64,000 nucleotides of DNA from the NCBI RefSeq assembly GCF_900116645.1, contig NZ_FPBO01000010.1, forward strand, positions 160,080 through 224,079, read 5' to 3'. The notes beneath the pieces were generated by a model that was given only the letters and a program-made list of their open reading frames with translations, did not search any database and had not been told where the DNA came from. Made by a program: the position numbers and the translations under genes. Of this stretch, positions 29,670 to 37,949 are shown piece after piece. The stretch comes from Pseudoduganella namucuonensis. GTDB taxonomy: Bacteria > Pseudomonadota > Gammaproteobacteria > Burkholderiales > Burkholderiaceae_D. Within the stretch, counting starts at the first letter, position 1. Each line of letters starts with the position of its first letter.

Positions 29670-32600
29670 ATGAAGAAAATCGGTACAATGAACGAGCCCA
29701 AACCCCTCAGGCTGACCGCGCTGGCGTTCGCGGCGGCACAGGTCGCGGCGCTTTATAGCGGCGCCGCGCAGGCGCAAACGGCGCCAGCGGCGCCGGTTTC
29801 CAAGGACAAGGAGGCCACCACCGTGGTCGTCACCGGCCAGCGCGCGGCGATGCAATCGGCCACCGAGCTTAAGCAAAATGCAGAGGAAGTCCTCGACGGC
29901 GTCGTCGCCGAAGAGGCCGGCAAGCTGCCCGACAAGTCGATCACCGAGGTGCTGCAGCGCGTCGTCGGCGTGACCATGGACCGCAACAAAAATCGCGACA
30001 CCCCGGAGATCTTCTCGGTCGAGGGTTCCGGCATTTCGGTGCGCGGCCTGACCTGGGGGTCGTCGACCTTGAATGGCCGCGAATCGTTCTCGGCCGGCAA
30101 GGCGGGACGCGAATTGAGCTGGGGTGACGTGCCGCCCGAACTGATGGCTGCGGTGGTCGTGCACAAAAACCCGCCGGCCGAGCTGGTCGAAGGCGGCGTC
30201 AGCGGCCAGGTCAACCTGCGCACCGCGCTGCCGTTCGACTACAAGGGCGATAAATTCTCGGCCTCGGCCAGCGTGAACCACAACGCGCTTGGCAGCCGGA
30301 CCTCGCCCGCACTCTCGGGCCTGGTGTCGAAACGCTGGGAAAACAGCTTCGGCCAATGGGGCGGCCTGCTCAGTTTGTCGGGCAATGTGAGCAATACCCG
30401 CAACGACACGATCCAGGTCGACGCCTACTTTCCGCGCACCGACCTTGTCCCGGGACAGACCGTGTGGGTACCCAAATCGGGATCGTGGCGCACCAACACC
30501 AGCGAGAACAAGCGGTCCGGCATCTATGGCGCGCTGCAGTGGAAGAAGGCGAACCTGGAGTCGGCGCTCACCTATTTCCAATCGCGCTACGCGGAAAACG
30601 CTGTAGAGAGCGCACTGTACACAGGTCTCGGAGTTCCCGACATCTACCTGACCACGGTGAGCGACGCGGTGTACGACAGCCGGGGCGTATTGCAGAAGGG
30701 CAGGTACACCTATCCCCTCGGCGGCCAGGGCTCGAACCAGTTCGCGGCGGGGGGGCTGTTCTTCAATTCCAATCAAGCCTATTCCGAAAGGCAGACGCAA
30801 ACCGGCGAGCTCGCCTGGAATGCCAAGTGGAAGATCGACGAGCGCTGGTCGGTCCAGAACGACCTGCAATGGGTCCATGCAACGGGCAAGAGTTTTAATA
30901 ACGGCATCAACATGGGCACCTTCGTGCCGAGCATGAATATCGACCTGACCCGCAATCCCGGGGAGATCACCTTCGACGACGCGGCGAAGAAACACCTGGC
31001 CGAGCCGGGGAATTACTTCGTTCCCAGCATCGCGACATACAAGAACAAGGGCAAAGGCGACCTGTATGCATGGAAGACCGATGTGCGCTTCAAGTTTGAC
31101 CATGATGTGCTGCGTGACCTGCGTTTCGGCGTGCGCCTGACCAAGCGCGATGCCAACTACACCAAGGCGACCGGCAACGAATGGTACCCTATCGACGAGT
31201 CGTGGGCGGTCCGGCCGACGGGCATTGCGGGCCAATTGCCCAATTTCAACGTAGATCAGGGCTGGCAAGGGCGCGCCAACTACGGCTACCTGAGCGATCC
31301 AAAGTACGCGGCCCTGATGCCGGTGGAACTCGCCAATTACGACAACTTCTTCAATGGCAAAGTCCCGGTGCCGGGCACCCTGGTGAAGCCGTCCATGGAC
31401 GCGGTCAAGAACTACCCGGCCACTTACCAGAATCTGCTGGCGATAAAGAAGTATGTATGCCAGGACAACAACACCTGGCGGCAAAGGAACGACGACTGCT
31501 CGAAGCAGGGCGCCGACTGGGTGGCGTTCTCCTACGACGGCAACCCGAAAAACACCGTGCTGCAGTCTGAAAAGACCCAGGCGGCCTACCTGATGACGCG
31601 CTTCGGGTTCGACGATCTGCGCTTCCCGATCGAGGGTAGCGTCGGCGTGCGCGTGGTGCACACCGACACGACCGCCCACGGTTACACGGTGTTCAAGACG
31701 ACCTACAACACCGACACGCCGGCGTCCACGCCGCGGTTCGGAAACATCGACCAGAAAATCGATTCCGGACACCGCTATCTCGATGTGCTGCCGAGTCTTA
31801 ACCTGAAGATGGAATTGACCCCCAAGTTGCAAGCGCGCTTCGCGTTCGCCAAGTCGATGTATCGGCCGAAATTTGGCGACCTGGCCGAGTACGTTGAGTT
31901 GAGGCAAGAACTCAACCAGGCTACCGGCGAAATGACCTACCGGGGCTCGAACTATGGCAACGTCCAGCTGAAGCCGACCAGGGCCCACAGCTTTGACGCG
32001 ACGCTCGAGTGGTATCCGGGCCACGGCTCGTCGCTGACGAGCGCCTTTTTCTACAAGGATGTGCGCGACATTATCTTGAAATCGGCCTATACCGGCGAGT
32101 ACAACAGCCTGGCCGGCAACCCGCAAACTTTCTTGATCACCGCGCCGGAAAATGCAGCGGACGGTAAGGTGGCCGGGCTGGAACTTGCTGGCCAGACCTA
32201 CTTCAACAACGTGCCAGGGTTGGAGGGCAAGCTGCCGGAGTGGGCCAAGGGCTTCGGCGTCTCGGCGAACTACACCTACATCGATAGCAAGCAGAAGCTG
32301 CACAAGCCGTTCCAACTGAAGTACTGCCCGGCCAAGGGCGCGTTCAACAACGCTTCCCTGAGCCTGTTCGGCTGCGACACCAACGGACTGCCGTTCACCG
32401 ACATGCCTTTGCAGTATTTGTCGAAGAACGCCTTTAACGCGATGTTCCTGTATGACAAGGGGCCGCTGTCGATGCGTCTGGCCTACAGCTGGCGCAGTCG
32501 TTTCCTGCAGGGCGTGTCGGTCAATGGCACGAATGGCGATGACGGCGCCACCAGCGCCGATCCGACCCGGATCCTGACCAGCAACGGTAAAGACCAGATC

Positions 32601-32861
32601 AACGGCAAAGTTTACCCTGCAGGCACGAAGGTCGCTCCGATCGACGTCTCGTATGCCTTGCCGACCTGGCAGGAATCGGACGGACAGCTGGACTTCGGGG
32701 TCGACTACCGGTTCACTCCGAGGCTGCAGGCCAGCTTCTCGGCCAGCAACCTCACGGATCGCGTCATTAGGCAGACCCAGCAGCAGCATATCGGTAACAT
32801 GATCCGTGCCTACTTCGAGCCTGGCCGCGCCTATCGCCTGTCGTTGCGCTACTCGTACTAA
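29670..32861 (+). CDS. TonB-dependent receptor (oligosaccharide uptake type), 1063 aa
   Basis: The outer-membrane receptor has a signal peptide ending at about QVAALYSGAAQAQ, a TonB-box-like start (EATTVVVTGQR), a plug domain (LPDKSITEVLQRVVGVTMDR, GISVRGLTWGSSTLNGRES) and a long beta-barrel that ends in an aromatic residue (SLRYSY). Length and plug style match the large Xanthomonas/Caulobacter TonB-dependent transducers for plant carbohydrates. It likely imports xyloglucan oligosaccharides made by the GH74 enzymes. An AGGACAG site precedes the ATG; an internal ATG at 29688 is less likely. No N-terminal signalling extension for an anti-sigma factor is seen. Confidence 0.95.
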   Translation: MKKIGTMNEPKPLRLTALAFAAAQVAALYSGAAQAQTAPAAPVSKDKEATTVVVTGQRAAMQSATELKQNAEEVLDGVVAEEAGKLPDKSITEVLQRVVGVTMDRNKNRDTPEIFSVEGSGISVRGLTWGSSTLNGRESFSAGKAGRELSWGDVPPELMAAVVVHKNPPAELVEGGVSGQVNLRTALPFDYKGDKFSASASVNHNALGSRTSPALSGLVSKRWENSFGQWGGLLSLSGNVSNTRNDTIQVDAYFPRTDLVPGQTVWVPKSGSWRTNTSENKRSGIYGALQWKKANLESALTYFQSRYAENAVESALYTGLGVPDIYLTTVSDAVYDSRGVLQKGRYTYPLGGQGSNQFAAGGLFFNSNQAYSERQTQTGELAWNAKWKIDERWSVQNDLQWVHATGKSFNNGINMGTFVPSMNIDLTRNPGEITFDDAAKKHLAEPGNYFVPSIATYKNKGKGDLYAWKTDVRFKFDHDVLRDLRFGVRLTKRDANYTKATGNEWYPIDESWAVRPTGIAGQLPNFNVDQGWQGRANYGYLSDPKYAALMPVELANYDNFFNGKVPVPGTLVKPSMDAVKNYPATYQNLLAIKKYVCQDNNTWRQRNDDCSKQGADWVAFSYDGNPKNTVLQSEKTQAAYLMTRFGFDDLRFPIEGSVGVRVVHTDTTAHGYTVFKTTYNTDTPASTPRFGNIDQKIDSGHRYLDVLPSLNLKMELTPKLQARFAFAKSMYRPKFGDLAEYVELRQELNQATGEMTYRGSNYGNVQLKPTRAHSFDATLEWYPGHGSSLTSAFFYKDVRDIILKSAYTGEYNSLAGNPQTFLITAPENAADGKVAGLELAGQTYFNNVPGLEGKLPEWAKGFGVSANYTYIDSKQKLHKPFQLKYCPAKGAFNNASLSLFGCDTNGLPFTDMPLQYLSKNAFNAMFLYDKGPLSMRLAYSWRSRFLQGVSVNGTNGDDGATSADPTRILTSNGKDQINGKVYPAGTKVAPIDVSYALPTWQESDGQLDFGVDYRFTPRLQASFSASNLTDRVIRQTQQQHIGNMIRAYFEPGRAYRLSLRYSY

Positions 32862-32989
32862 GGGGTACGGGTAGCAAGGGCAGCGGCGGTCCCGCTTGCG
32901 GGGCCGCCCCCGTCCAACAAGGCCAGTCCGGTTCGGACTGGTTCTTTGCGTGTGAAGCTTGTGCGCGCACCATGAGAAAAGGGACACCC

Positions 32990-34495
32990 ATGTCCGATAC
33001 GAGAATTCGGAAAGTCGTCATCGTCGGCGGCGGTACCGCCGGCTGGATGACGGCCGCGCCGCTGGTGCTTAGGCTGGGCGCCAGCTGCGAGATCGTGCTG
33101 GTCGAGTCGCCCGAGATCGGCACCGTCGGGGTGGGCGAAGCGACGCTGCCATCCATCCGCTACACTAACCTCGCCCTCGGCCTGGACGAGGCCGATTTCC
33201 TCAGCAAGACGCAGGCGACCTTCAAGCTCGGCATCGAGTTCCGGGACTGGGGGCAGGTCGGCAACCGCTTCTTCCACGGTTTCGGCGGTTTCGGCCCCCC
33301 GATCGAGAATCGGCCGGCCTATATGTACTGGTTGCACCTGTCGCGCTCCTTCAAGGATATGCCGTCGTACGAGCAATGGTCGATGGTGACGGCGATGGCG
33401 CAGAGCAACTGCTTCGCGCCGCCACACGACGCGCTGCCATCGATCACCGACAGCTATAGCTACGCCTACCATTTCGACGCCGGCCTGTATGCCGCCTATT
33501 TGCGCGACTATGCCATGTTGCGCGGCGTGGCGCGGATCGAAGGCATGATCGACGGCGTCGAACAACACCCCGAGACCGGCTTCATCACCGCCCTCAAGCT
33601 GCGCGACGGGCGCCGCGTCGAAGGCGACCTGTTTGTCGATTGTTCGGGCTTTCGGGGCCTGCTGATCGAGGGCGTGTTCAAGGCCGGCTACCAAGACTGG
33701 AGCGCCATGCTGCCTTGTAACAGCGCGCAGGCCGTGCCATGCGCCAAGGCCGCGCAGCTCACGCCCTACACGACATCGACCGCCAAGAGCTCCGGCTGGA
33801 CCTGGCGCATCCCGCTGCAGCACCGCACCGGCAACGGCCATGTGTACTGCGATGGCTTCACCACCGACGAGGAAGCGGGCCGCGTGCTGCTCGAAGGCCT
33901 CGACGGCGAAGCGCAGGGCGAGCCGCGCCAGCTGCGCTTTACCACCGGCCGGCGCCGCAAGTCCTGGATCAAGAACTGCGTCGCCATCGGTTTGTCGAGC
34001 GGCTTTCTGGAGCCGCTCGAATCGACCAGCATCAACATCATCGAACAGGCGGTCGGCTGGCTGCTCCAGTATTTCCCCCATCGCGATTGCCGTCCCGAGC
34101 TGGCTGATGAATTCAACCGCCTGGTCGCGGAACGCTTCGAGTACGTGCGCGACTTCATCGTCTTGCATTACAAGGTCACCCAACGGTCCGATTCGGCATT
34201 CTGGCGCTACTGCGCCGACATGCCGATTCCCGACACCCTGAGGCACCAGATCGAGCTGTTCCGCGAAACCGGGCGCATCGTCGTCTACGATCCGCACGGC
34301 TTTTCCGTGGACTCGCACGTGTCGCTGCTGATGGGCCTGGGCGTGGTGCCGAAGGTGGACGATCCGATCATCGACACCTTGCGGTTCGACCAGCTGGTGA
34401 GGCATTTCGCCAGCCGGCGCGAGATCATTACGCAAACGGTCAAGGCGATGCCAGAGCACGCGCACTACATTTCCCGGCACTGCAGGGCGCCATGA
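32990..34495 (+). CDS. Flavin-dependent tryptophan-halogenase-like protein
   Basis: This 501-aa FAD protein belongs to the tryptophan halogenase (PrnA/RebH) family. It has the FAD motif VIVGGGTAGWMTAAPL, a GVGEATLPSIR stretch, a lysine in ATFKLGIEFRDW at the place of the catalytic lysine, and a W-x-W-x-I-P motif (GWTWRIPLQH). The start at 32990 is favoured by GGGA 8 bases upstream; ATG 32972 is an alternative. In Xanthomonas and Caulobacter relatives, such genes sit with TonB-dependent receptors of sugar-uptake loci where no halogenated product is known. The real substrate here is therefore open. It lies about 130 bases after the receptor gene. Confidence 0.9.
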   Translation: MSDTRIRKVVIVGGGTAGWMTAAPLVLRLGASCEIVLVESPEIGTVGVGEATLPSIRYTNLALGLDEADFLSKTQATFKLGIEFRDWGQVGNRFFHGFGGFGPPIENRPAYMYWLHLSRSFKDMPSYEQWSMVTAMAQSNCFAPPHDALPSITDSYSYAYHFDAGLYAAYLRDYAMLRGVARIEGMIDGVEQHPETGFITALKLRDGRRVEGDLFVDCSGFRGLLIEGVFKAGYQDWSAMLPCNSAQAVPCAKAAQLTPYTTSTAKSSGWTWRIPLQHRTGNGHVYCDGFTTDEEAGRVLLEGLDGEAQGEPRQLRFTTGRRRKSWIKNCVAIGLSSGFLEPLESTSINIIEQAVGWLLQYFPHRDCRPELADEFNRLVAERFEYVRDFIVLHYKVTQRSDSAFWRYCADMPIPDTLRHQIELFRETGRIVVYDPHGFSVDSHVSLLMGLGVVPKVDDPIIDTLRFDQLVRHFASRREIITQTVKAMPEHAHYISRHCRAP

Positions 34496-34574
34496 CGCTT
34501 CCATTCAATGCGAAGCGCGGCCAGCGGTTTGACGAGTGACTTTTAAGCGACGACACACACACGCAGGAGTGATC

Positions 34575-36179
34575 TTGAAACGACGACAATTACTGAAGCA
34601 TTTGGGCGCGGCGATTCCAGCCGCCGCCCTATCGCCTTATGCGCGCGCCGCCGAGGCGCTGACGCAAACTGGCATGGGACCGATCGCGGCCGGCCCGTTC
34701 GCGCCGACCTGGGATTCGTTGGAGAAATACCAGACGCCGGACTGGTTCCGCAACGCCAAGTTCGGCATCTGGGCGCATTGGGGCCCCCAGTGCGAACCGG
34801 AACATGGCGACTGGTATGCGCGCGGCATGTACGAGGAAGGCAGTGGTCACTACCGCTACCATGTGGAGAAGTACGGCCACCCGTCCAAGTTCGGCTTCAA
34901 GGATGTGATCCACCAGTGGAAGGCGGAGCGCTGGGATCCGGACGAGTTGGTGGCCCTGTACAAGAAGGCGGGGGCCAAATACTTCATGGCGCTGGCCAAC
35001 CATCATGACAATCTCGACCTGTACAACAGCCGCTACCAGCCGGAATGGAATTCCACCAAGGTCGGTCCGGGCAAGGACTTGATCGCCGGCTGGAGCAAAG
35101 CGGCGCGCGCCAACGGCATGCGTTTCGGCGTGAGCGTGCATGCGGCGCGTACCTGGACCTGGTTCGAGGATGCGCAGGGCGCCGACAAGAGCGGCCCTTA
35201 CGCCGGCATTCCCTACGATGGCAAATTGACCCGCGCCGACGGCAAGGGCACGTGGTGGGAAGGGAAGGATCCGCAGGCGCTGTACGCGCAAAACCATGCG
35301 CGGGGCGCCGCCATTCCGGACAAGGATTATTGCGATAAATTCTTCAACCGCACGCGCGACCTGATCGACAACTATGATCCGGACATGGTGTATTACGACG
35401 ATGCCGTGCTGCCCTTGTGGCAGTTCAGCGACGCCGGGCTGCGCTTGACGGCGCACATGTACAACCGCAGCATCGCAAGGAAGGGCAGGAACGAGGCTGT
35501 CGTCAACGGCAAGATCCTCAATGAACAGCAGCGCCGCAGCATGGTGTGGGACATCGAGCGCGGCCAGAGCCACCAGATCGAGCCCTTGCCATGGCAGACC
35601 TGCACCTGCATCGGCAGCTGGCACTACGACCGGCCGCTGTACGACCGCAAGGGCTACAAGAGCGCGCAGACGGTGGTGCAGACGCTGATCGACGTGGTCA
35701 GCAAGAACGGCAACCTGCTGCTGAGCGTGCCGGTGCGCGGCAACGGCACCATCGACGAGCAGGAGCGCGCCATCGTCGAGGAAATCGGGCGCTGGATGGC
35801 GGTCAATGGTGAAGCCATCTACGACACCCGCCCCTGGGCCGTGTACGGCGAAGGGCCGGTGGCGCTGGAGGCGGCCACGCCGAAGACGGGCGCAAGCTTC
35901 ACCGAAGGCAAGGGCAAGCCGTTCTCCGCGGCCGATGTGCGCTTCACCGCCAAGGGCAAGACCGTGTTCGCCTTCGTCATGGGCTGGCCGGCATCGGGCA
36001 AGGTGTCGATCGAGGCCATGGGCAGCGCCAGCCCGCACCTGGCCGGCCCCATCCAGCGGGTGGAGCTGCTCGGTGGCAAGCGCGCGCTGGCGTTCGAGCA
36101 GACCGCCGAGGGCTTGCAGGTGACCCTGCCCGCCAATATGCCCGCTCTGGCCTACGCCAGCGCCTTGAAAATTTCTTGA
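34575..36179 (+). CDS. GH29 alpha-L-fucosidase, Tat-exported, first tandem copy
   Basis: The start is a TTG at 34575, correctly spaced behind AGGAG. It gives MKRRQLLKHLGAAIPAAAL, a twin-arginine-type signal ending at YARA. The 534-aa protein shows GH29 landmarks: WFRNAKFGIWAHWGPQ near the start of the barrel, AKYFMALANHHDNLDLYNS, and the nucleophile region DNYDPDMVYYDDAVLP. A C-terminal beta domain closes it. It should remove L-fucose from fucosylated xyloglucan side chains in the periplasm. Compared with the next gene it lacks about 18 residues in the loop after LYAQNH, so specificity may differ. The leader with its ACACACAC run and ribosome site is also duplicated. Confidence 0.92.
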   Translation: MKRRQLLKHLGAAIPAAALSPYARAAEALTQTGMGPIAAGPFAPTWDSLEKYQTPDWFRNAKFGIWAHWGPQCEPEHGDWYARGMYEEGSGHYRYHVEKYGHPSKFGFKDVIHQWKAERWDPDELVALYKKAGAKYFMALANHHDNLDLYNSRYQPEWNSTKVGPGKDLIAGWSKAARANGMRFGVSVHAARTWTWFEDAQGADKSGPYAGIPYDGKLTRADGKGTWWEGKDPQALYAQNHARGAAIPDKDYCDKFFNRTRDLIDNYDPDMVYYDDAVLPLWQFSDAGLRLTAHMYNRSIARKGRNEAVVNGKILNEQQRRSMVWDIERGQSHQIEPLPWQTCTCIGSWHYDRPLYDRKGYKSAQTVVQTLIDVVSKNGNLLLSVPVRGNGTIDEQERAIVEEIGRWMAVNGEAIYDTRPWAVYGEGPVALEAATPKTGASFTEGKGKPFSAADVRFTAKGKTVFAFVMGWPASGKVSIEAMGSASPHLAGPIQRVELLGGKRALAFEQTAEGLQVTLPANMPALAYASALKIS

Positions 36180-36249
36180 GGCCGGCGCGTGCCGCCGCCA
36201 GCGGTTTGAGGCCTGATTTTGAAGTGACGACACACACACAGGAGTGATT

Positions 36250-37908
36250 TTGAAACGACGTCAATTATTGAAGCATCTGGGCGCGGCGATTCCAGCCGTC
36301 GCCCTGGCGCCTTATGCGCGCGCCGCCAGCCCGCTGACCCATGTGGGCACGGGGCCGATCGCGGCCGGGCCGTTCGCGCCGACCTGGGAGTCGCTGTCGA
36401 CCTACCAGACGCCGGACTGGTTCCGCAACGCCAAGTTCGGCATCTGGGCCCACTGGGGACCGCAGTGCGAAGCGGAACATGGCGACTGGTATGCGCGTGG
36501 CCTGTACGAGGAAGGCAGCGATCACTACCGCTACCATGTGGAGAAGTACGGACACCCGTCCAAGTTCGGCTTCAAGGATGTGATCCAGCAGTGGAAGGCG
36601 GAGCGCTGGGATCCGGACGCCCTGCTGGCACTGTACAAGAAGGCCGGGGCCAAGTATTTCATGGCGCTGGCCAACCATCATGACAACCTCGACCTCTACA
36701 ACAGCCGCCACCATCCGGACTGGAATTCCACGAAGATCGGCCCGAAAAAGGACCTGATCGGCGGCTGGCGCCGCGCGGCGCGCGCCAATGGCATGCGCTT
36801 CGGCGTCAGCGTGCACGCGGCGCACGCCTGGACCTGGTACGAGACGGCGCAGGGCGCCGACAAGAAAGGTCCGCTCGCCGGTGTTCCCTACGACGGCAAG
36901 CTGACCCTTGCCGATGGCAAGGGTACCTGGTGGGAAGGACGCGACCCACAGGCGCTGTATGCCCAGAACCATCCCTTGAGCAAGAGCGGCGGCGATGGCG
37001 GCGTGTGGCACGATCAGTGGCACTGGGGTGGCGGCGCGGCCATTCCCACCAAGGCCTGGTGCGAGAACTTCTTCGACCGCACGCGCGACCTGATCGACAA
37101 CTACGATCCGGACATGGTGTACTTCGACGATACCGTGCTGCCGTTCTACCCCTTCAGCGACATTGGCCTGCGCCTGACGGCGCACATGTACAACCGCAGC
37201 ATCGCCAAGAAGGGCAAGAACGAGGCTGTCGTCAACGGCAAGATCCTCAATGAACAGCAGCGCCGCAGCATGGTGTGGGACATCGAGCGCGGCCAGAGCC
37301 ACCAGATCGAGCCCTTGCCATGGCAAACCTGCACCTGCATCGGCAACTGGCACTACGACCGGTCGCTGTACGAGCGCAAGACCTACAAGAGCGCGCAGAC
37401 GGTGGTGCATACGCTGATCGACGTGGTCAGCAAGAACGGCAACCTTCTGCTGAGCGTGCCGGTGCGCGGCAACGGCAGCATCGACGAGCAGGAACGCGCC
37501 ATCGTCGAGGAAATCGGGCGCTGGATGGCGGTCAACAGCGAGGCCATTTATGACACCCGCCCGTGGGCCATGTACGGCGAAGGGCCGGTGGCGAAGGAGG
37601 CGGCCACGCCGATGTCGGGCGCCGGTTTCAACGAGGGCAAGGGCAAGCCGTTCTCGGCGGCCGACGTGCGCTTCACCGCCAAGGGCAAGACCGTGTTCGC
37701 CTTCGTCATGGGCTGGCCGGCAACGGGCAAGGTGTTGATCGAGGCCATGGGCAGCGCCAGCCCGCACCTGGCCGGCCGCATCCAGCGGGTCGAGCTGCTC
37801 GGCAGTAAGCGCGCGCTGGCGTTCGAGCAGACCGCCGAGGGTTTGCAAGTGACCCTGCCCGCCAATATGCCCGCTCTGGCCTACGCCAGCGCCTTGAAAA
37901 TCTCATGA
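36250..37908 (+). CDS. GH29 alpha-L-fucosidase, Tat-exported, second tandem copy
   Basis: This 552-aa close paralogue of the preceding gene starts at the TTG at 36250, five bases after AGGAG; a GTG at 36244 overlaps that site and is unlikely. The Tat-type signal MKRRQLLKHLGAAIPAVAL is retained. Compared with copy one it has an extra loop (KSGGDGGVWHDQWHWGGG region) between LYAQNH and the GAAIP strand, and YFDDTV instead of YYDDAV around the expected nucleophile. The C-terminal 200 residues are almost identical between the copies. It probably removes fucose from xyloglucan oligosaccharides. A hairpin at 37913 separates it from the esterase gene. Confidence 0.92.
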   Translation: MKRRQLLKHLGAAIPAVALAPYARAASPLTHVGTGPIAAGPFAPTWESLSTYQTPDWFRNAKFGIWAHWGPQCEAEHGDWYARGLYEEGSDHYRYHVEKYGHPSKFGFKDVIQQWKAERWDPDALLALYKKAGAKYFMALANHHDNLDLYNSRHHPDWNSTKIGPKKDLIGGWRRAARANGMRFGVSVHAAHAWTWYETAQGADKKGPLAGVPYDGKLTLADGKGTWWEGRDPQALYAQNHPLSKSGGDGGVWHDQWHWGGGAAIPTKAWCENFFDRTRDLIDNYDPDMVYFDDTVLPFYPFSDIGLRLTAHMYNRSIAKKGKNEAVVNGKILNEQQRRSMVWDIERGQSHQIEPLPWQTCTCIGNWHYDRSLYERKTYKSAQTVVHTLIDVVSKNGNLLLSVPVRGNGSIDEQERAIVEEIGRWMAVNSEAIYDTRPWAMYGEGPVAKEAATPMSGAGFNEGKGKPFSAADVRFTAKGKTVFAFVMGWPATGKVLIEAMGSASPHLAGRIQRVELLGSKRALAFEQTAEGLQVTLPANMPALAYASALKIS

Positions 37909-37912
37909 GAAG

Positions 37913-37933
37913 GCCGGCCTTGGGGCCGGCTTT
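37913..37933 (+). terminator. GC hairpin with short T-run between fucosidase and esterase genes
   Basis: The stem GCCGGCC / GGCCGGC with a TTGG loop is followed by only three T residues. It may be a weak or attenuating terminator inside the operon. Confidence 0.5.
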
Positions 37934-37949
37934 CAACCGGAGTCAGTTT

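Noticed and set aside
29514..32987. Very long open frame on the minus strand opposite the TonB-dependent receptor
   Set aside because: High-GC genes with regular codon use leave long stop-free antisense frames. The plus strand encodes a clear receptor, and the antisense translation is a His/Arg/Ala/Gly-rich string with no family motif.
34536..34574. Upstream GTG start for the first fucosidase
   Set aside because: It would add residues before the twin-arginine signal and has no ribosome site; the TTG at 34575 is correctly spaced from AGGAG and matches the duplicate gene.
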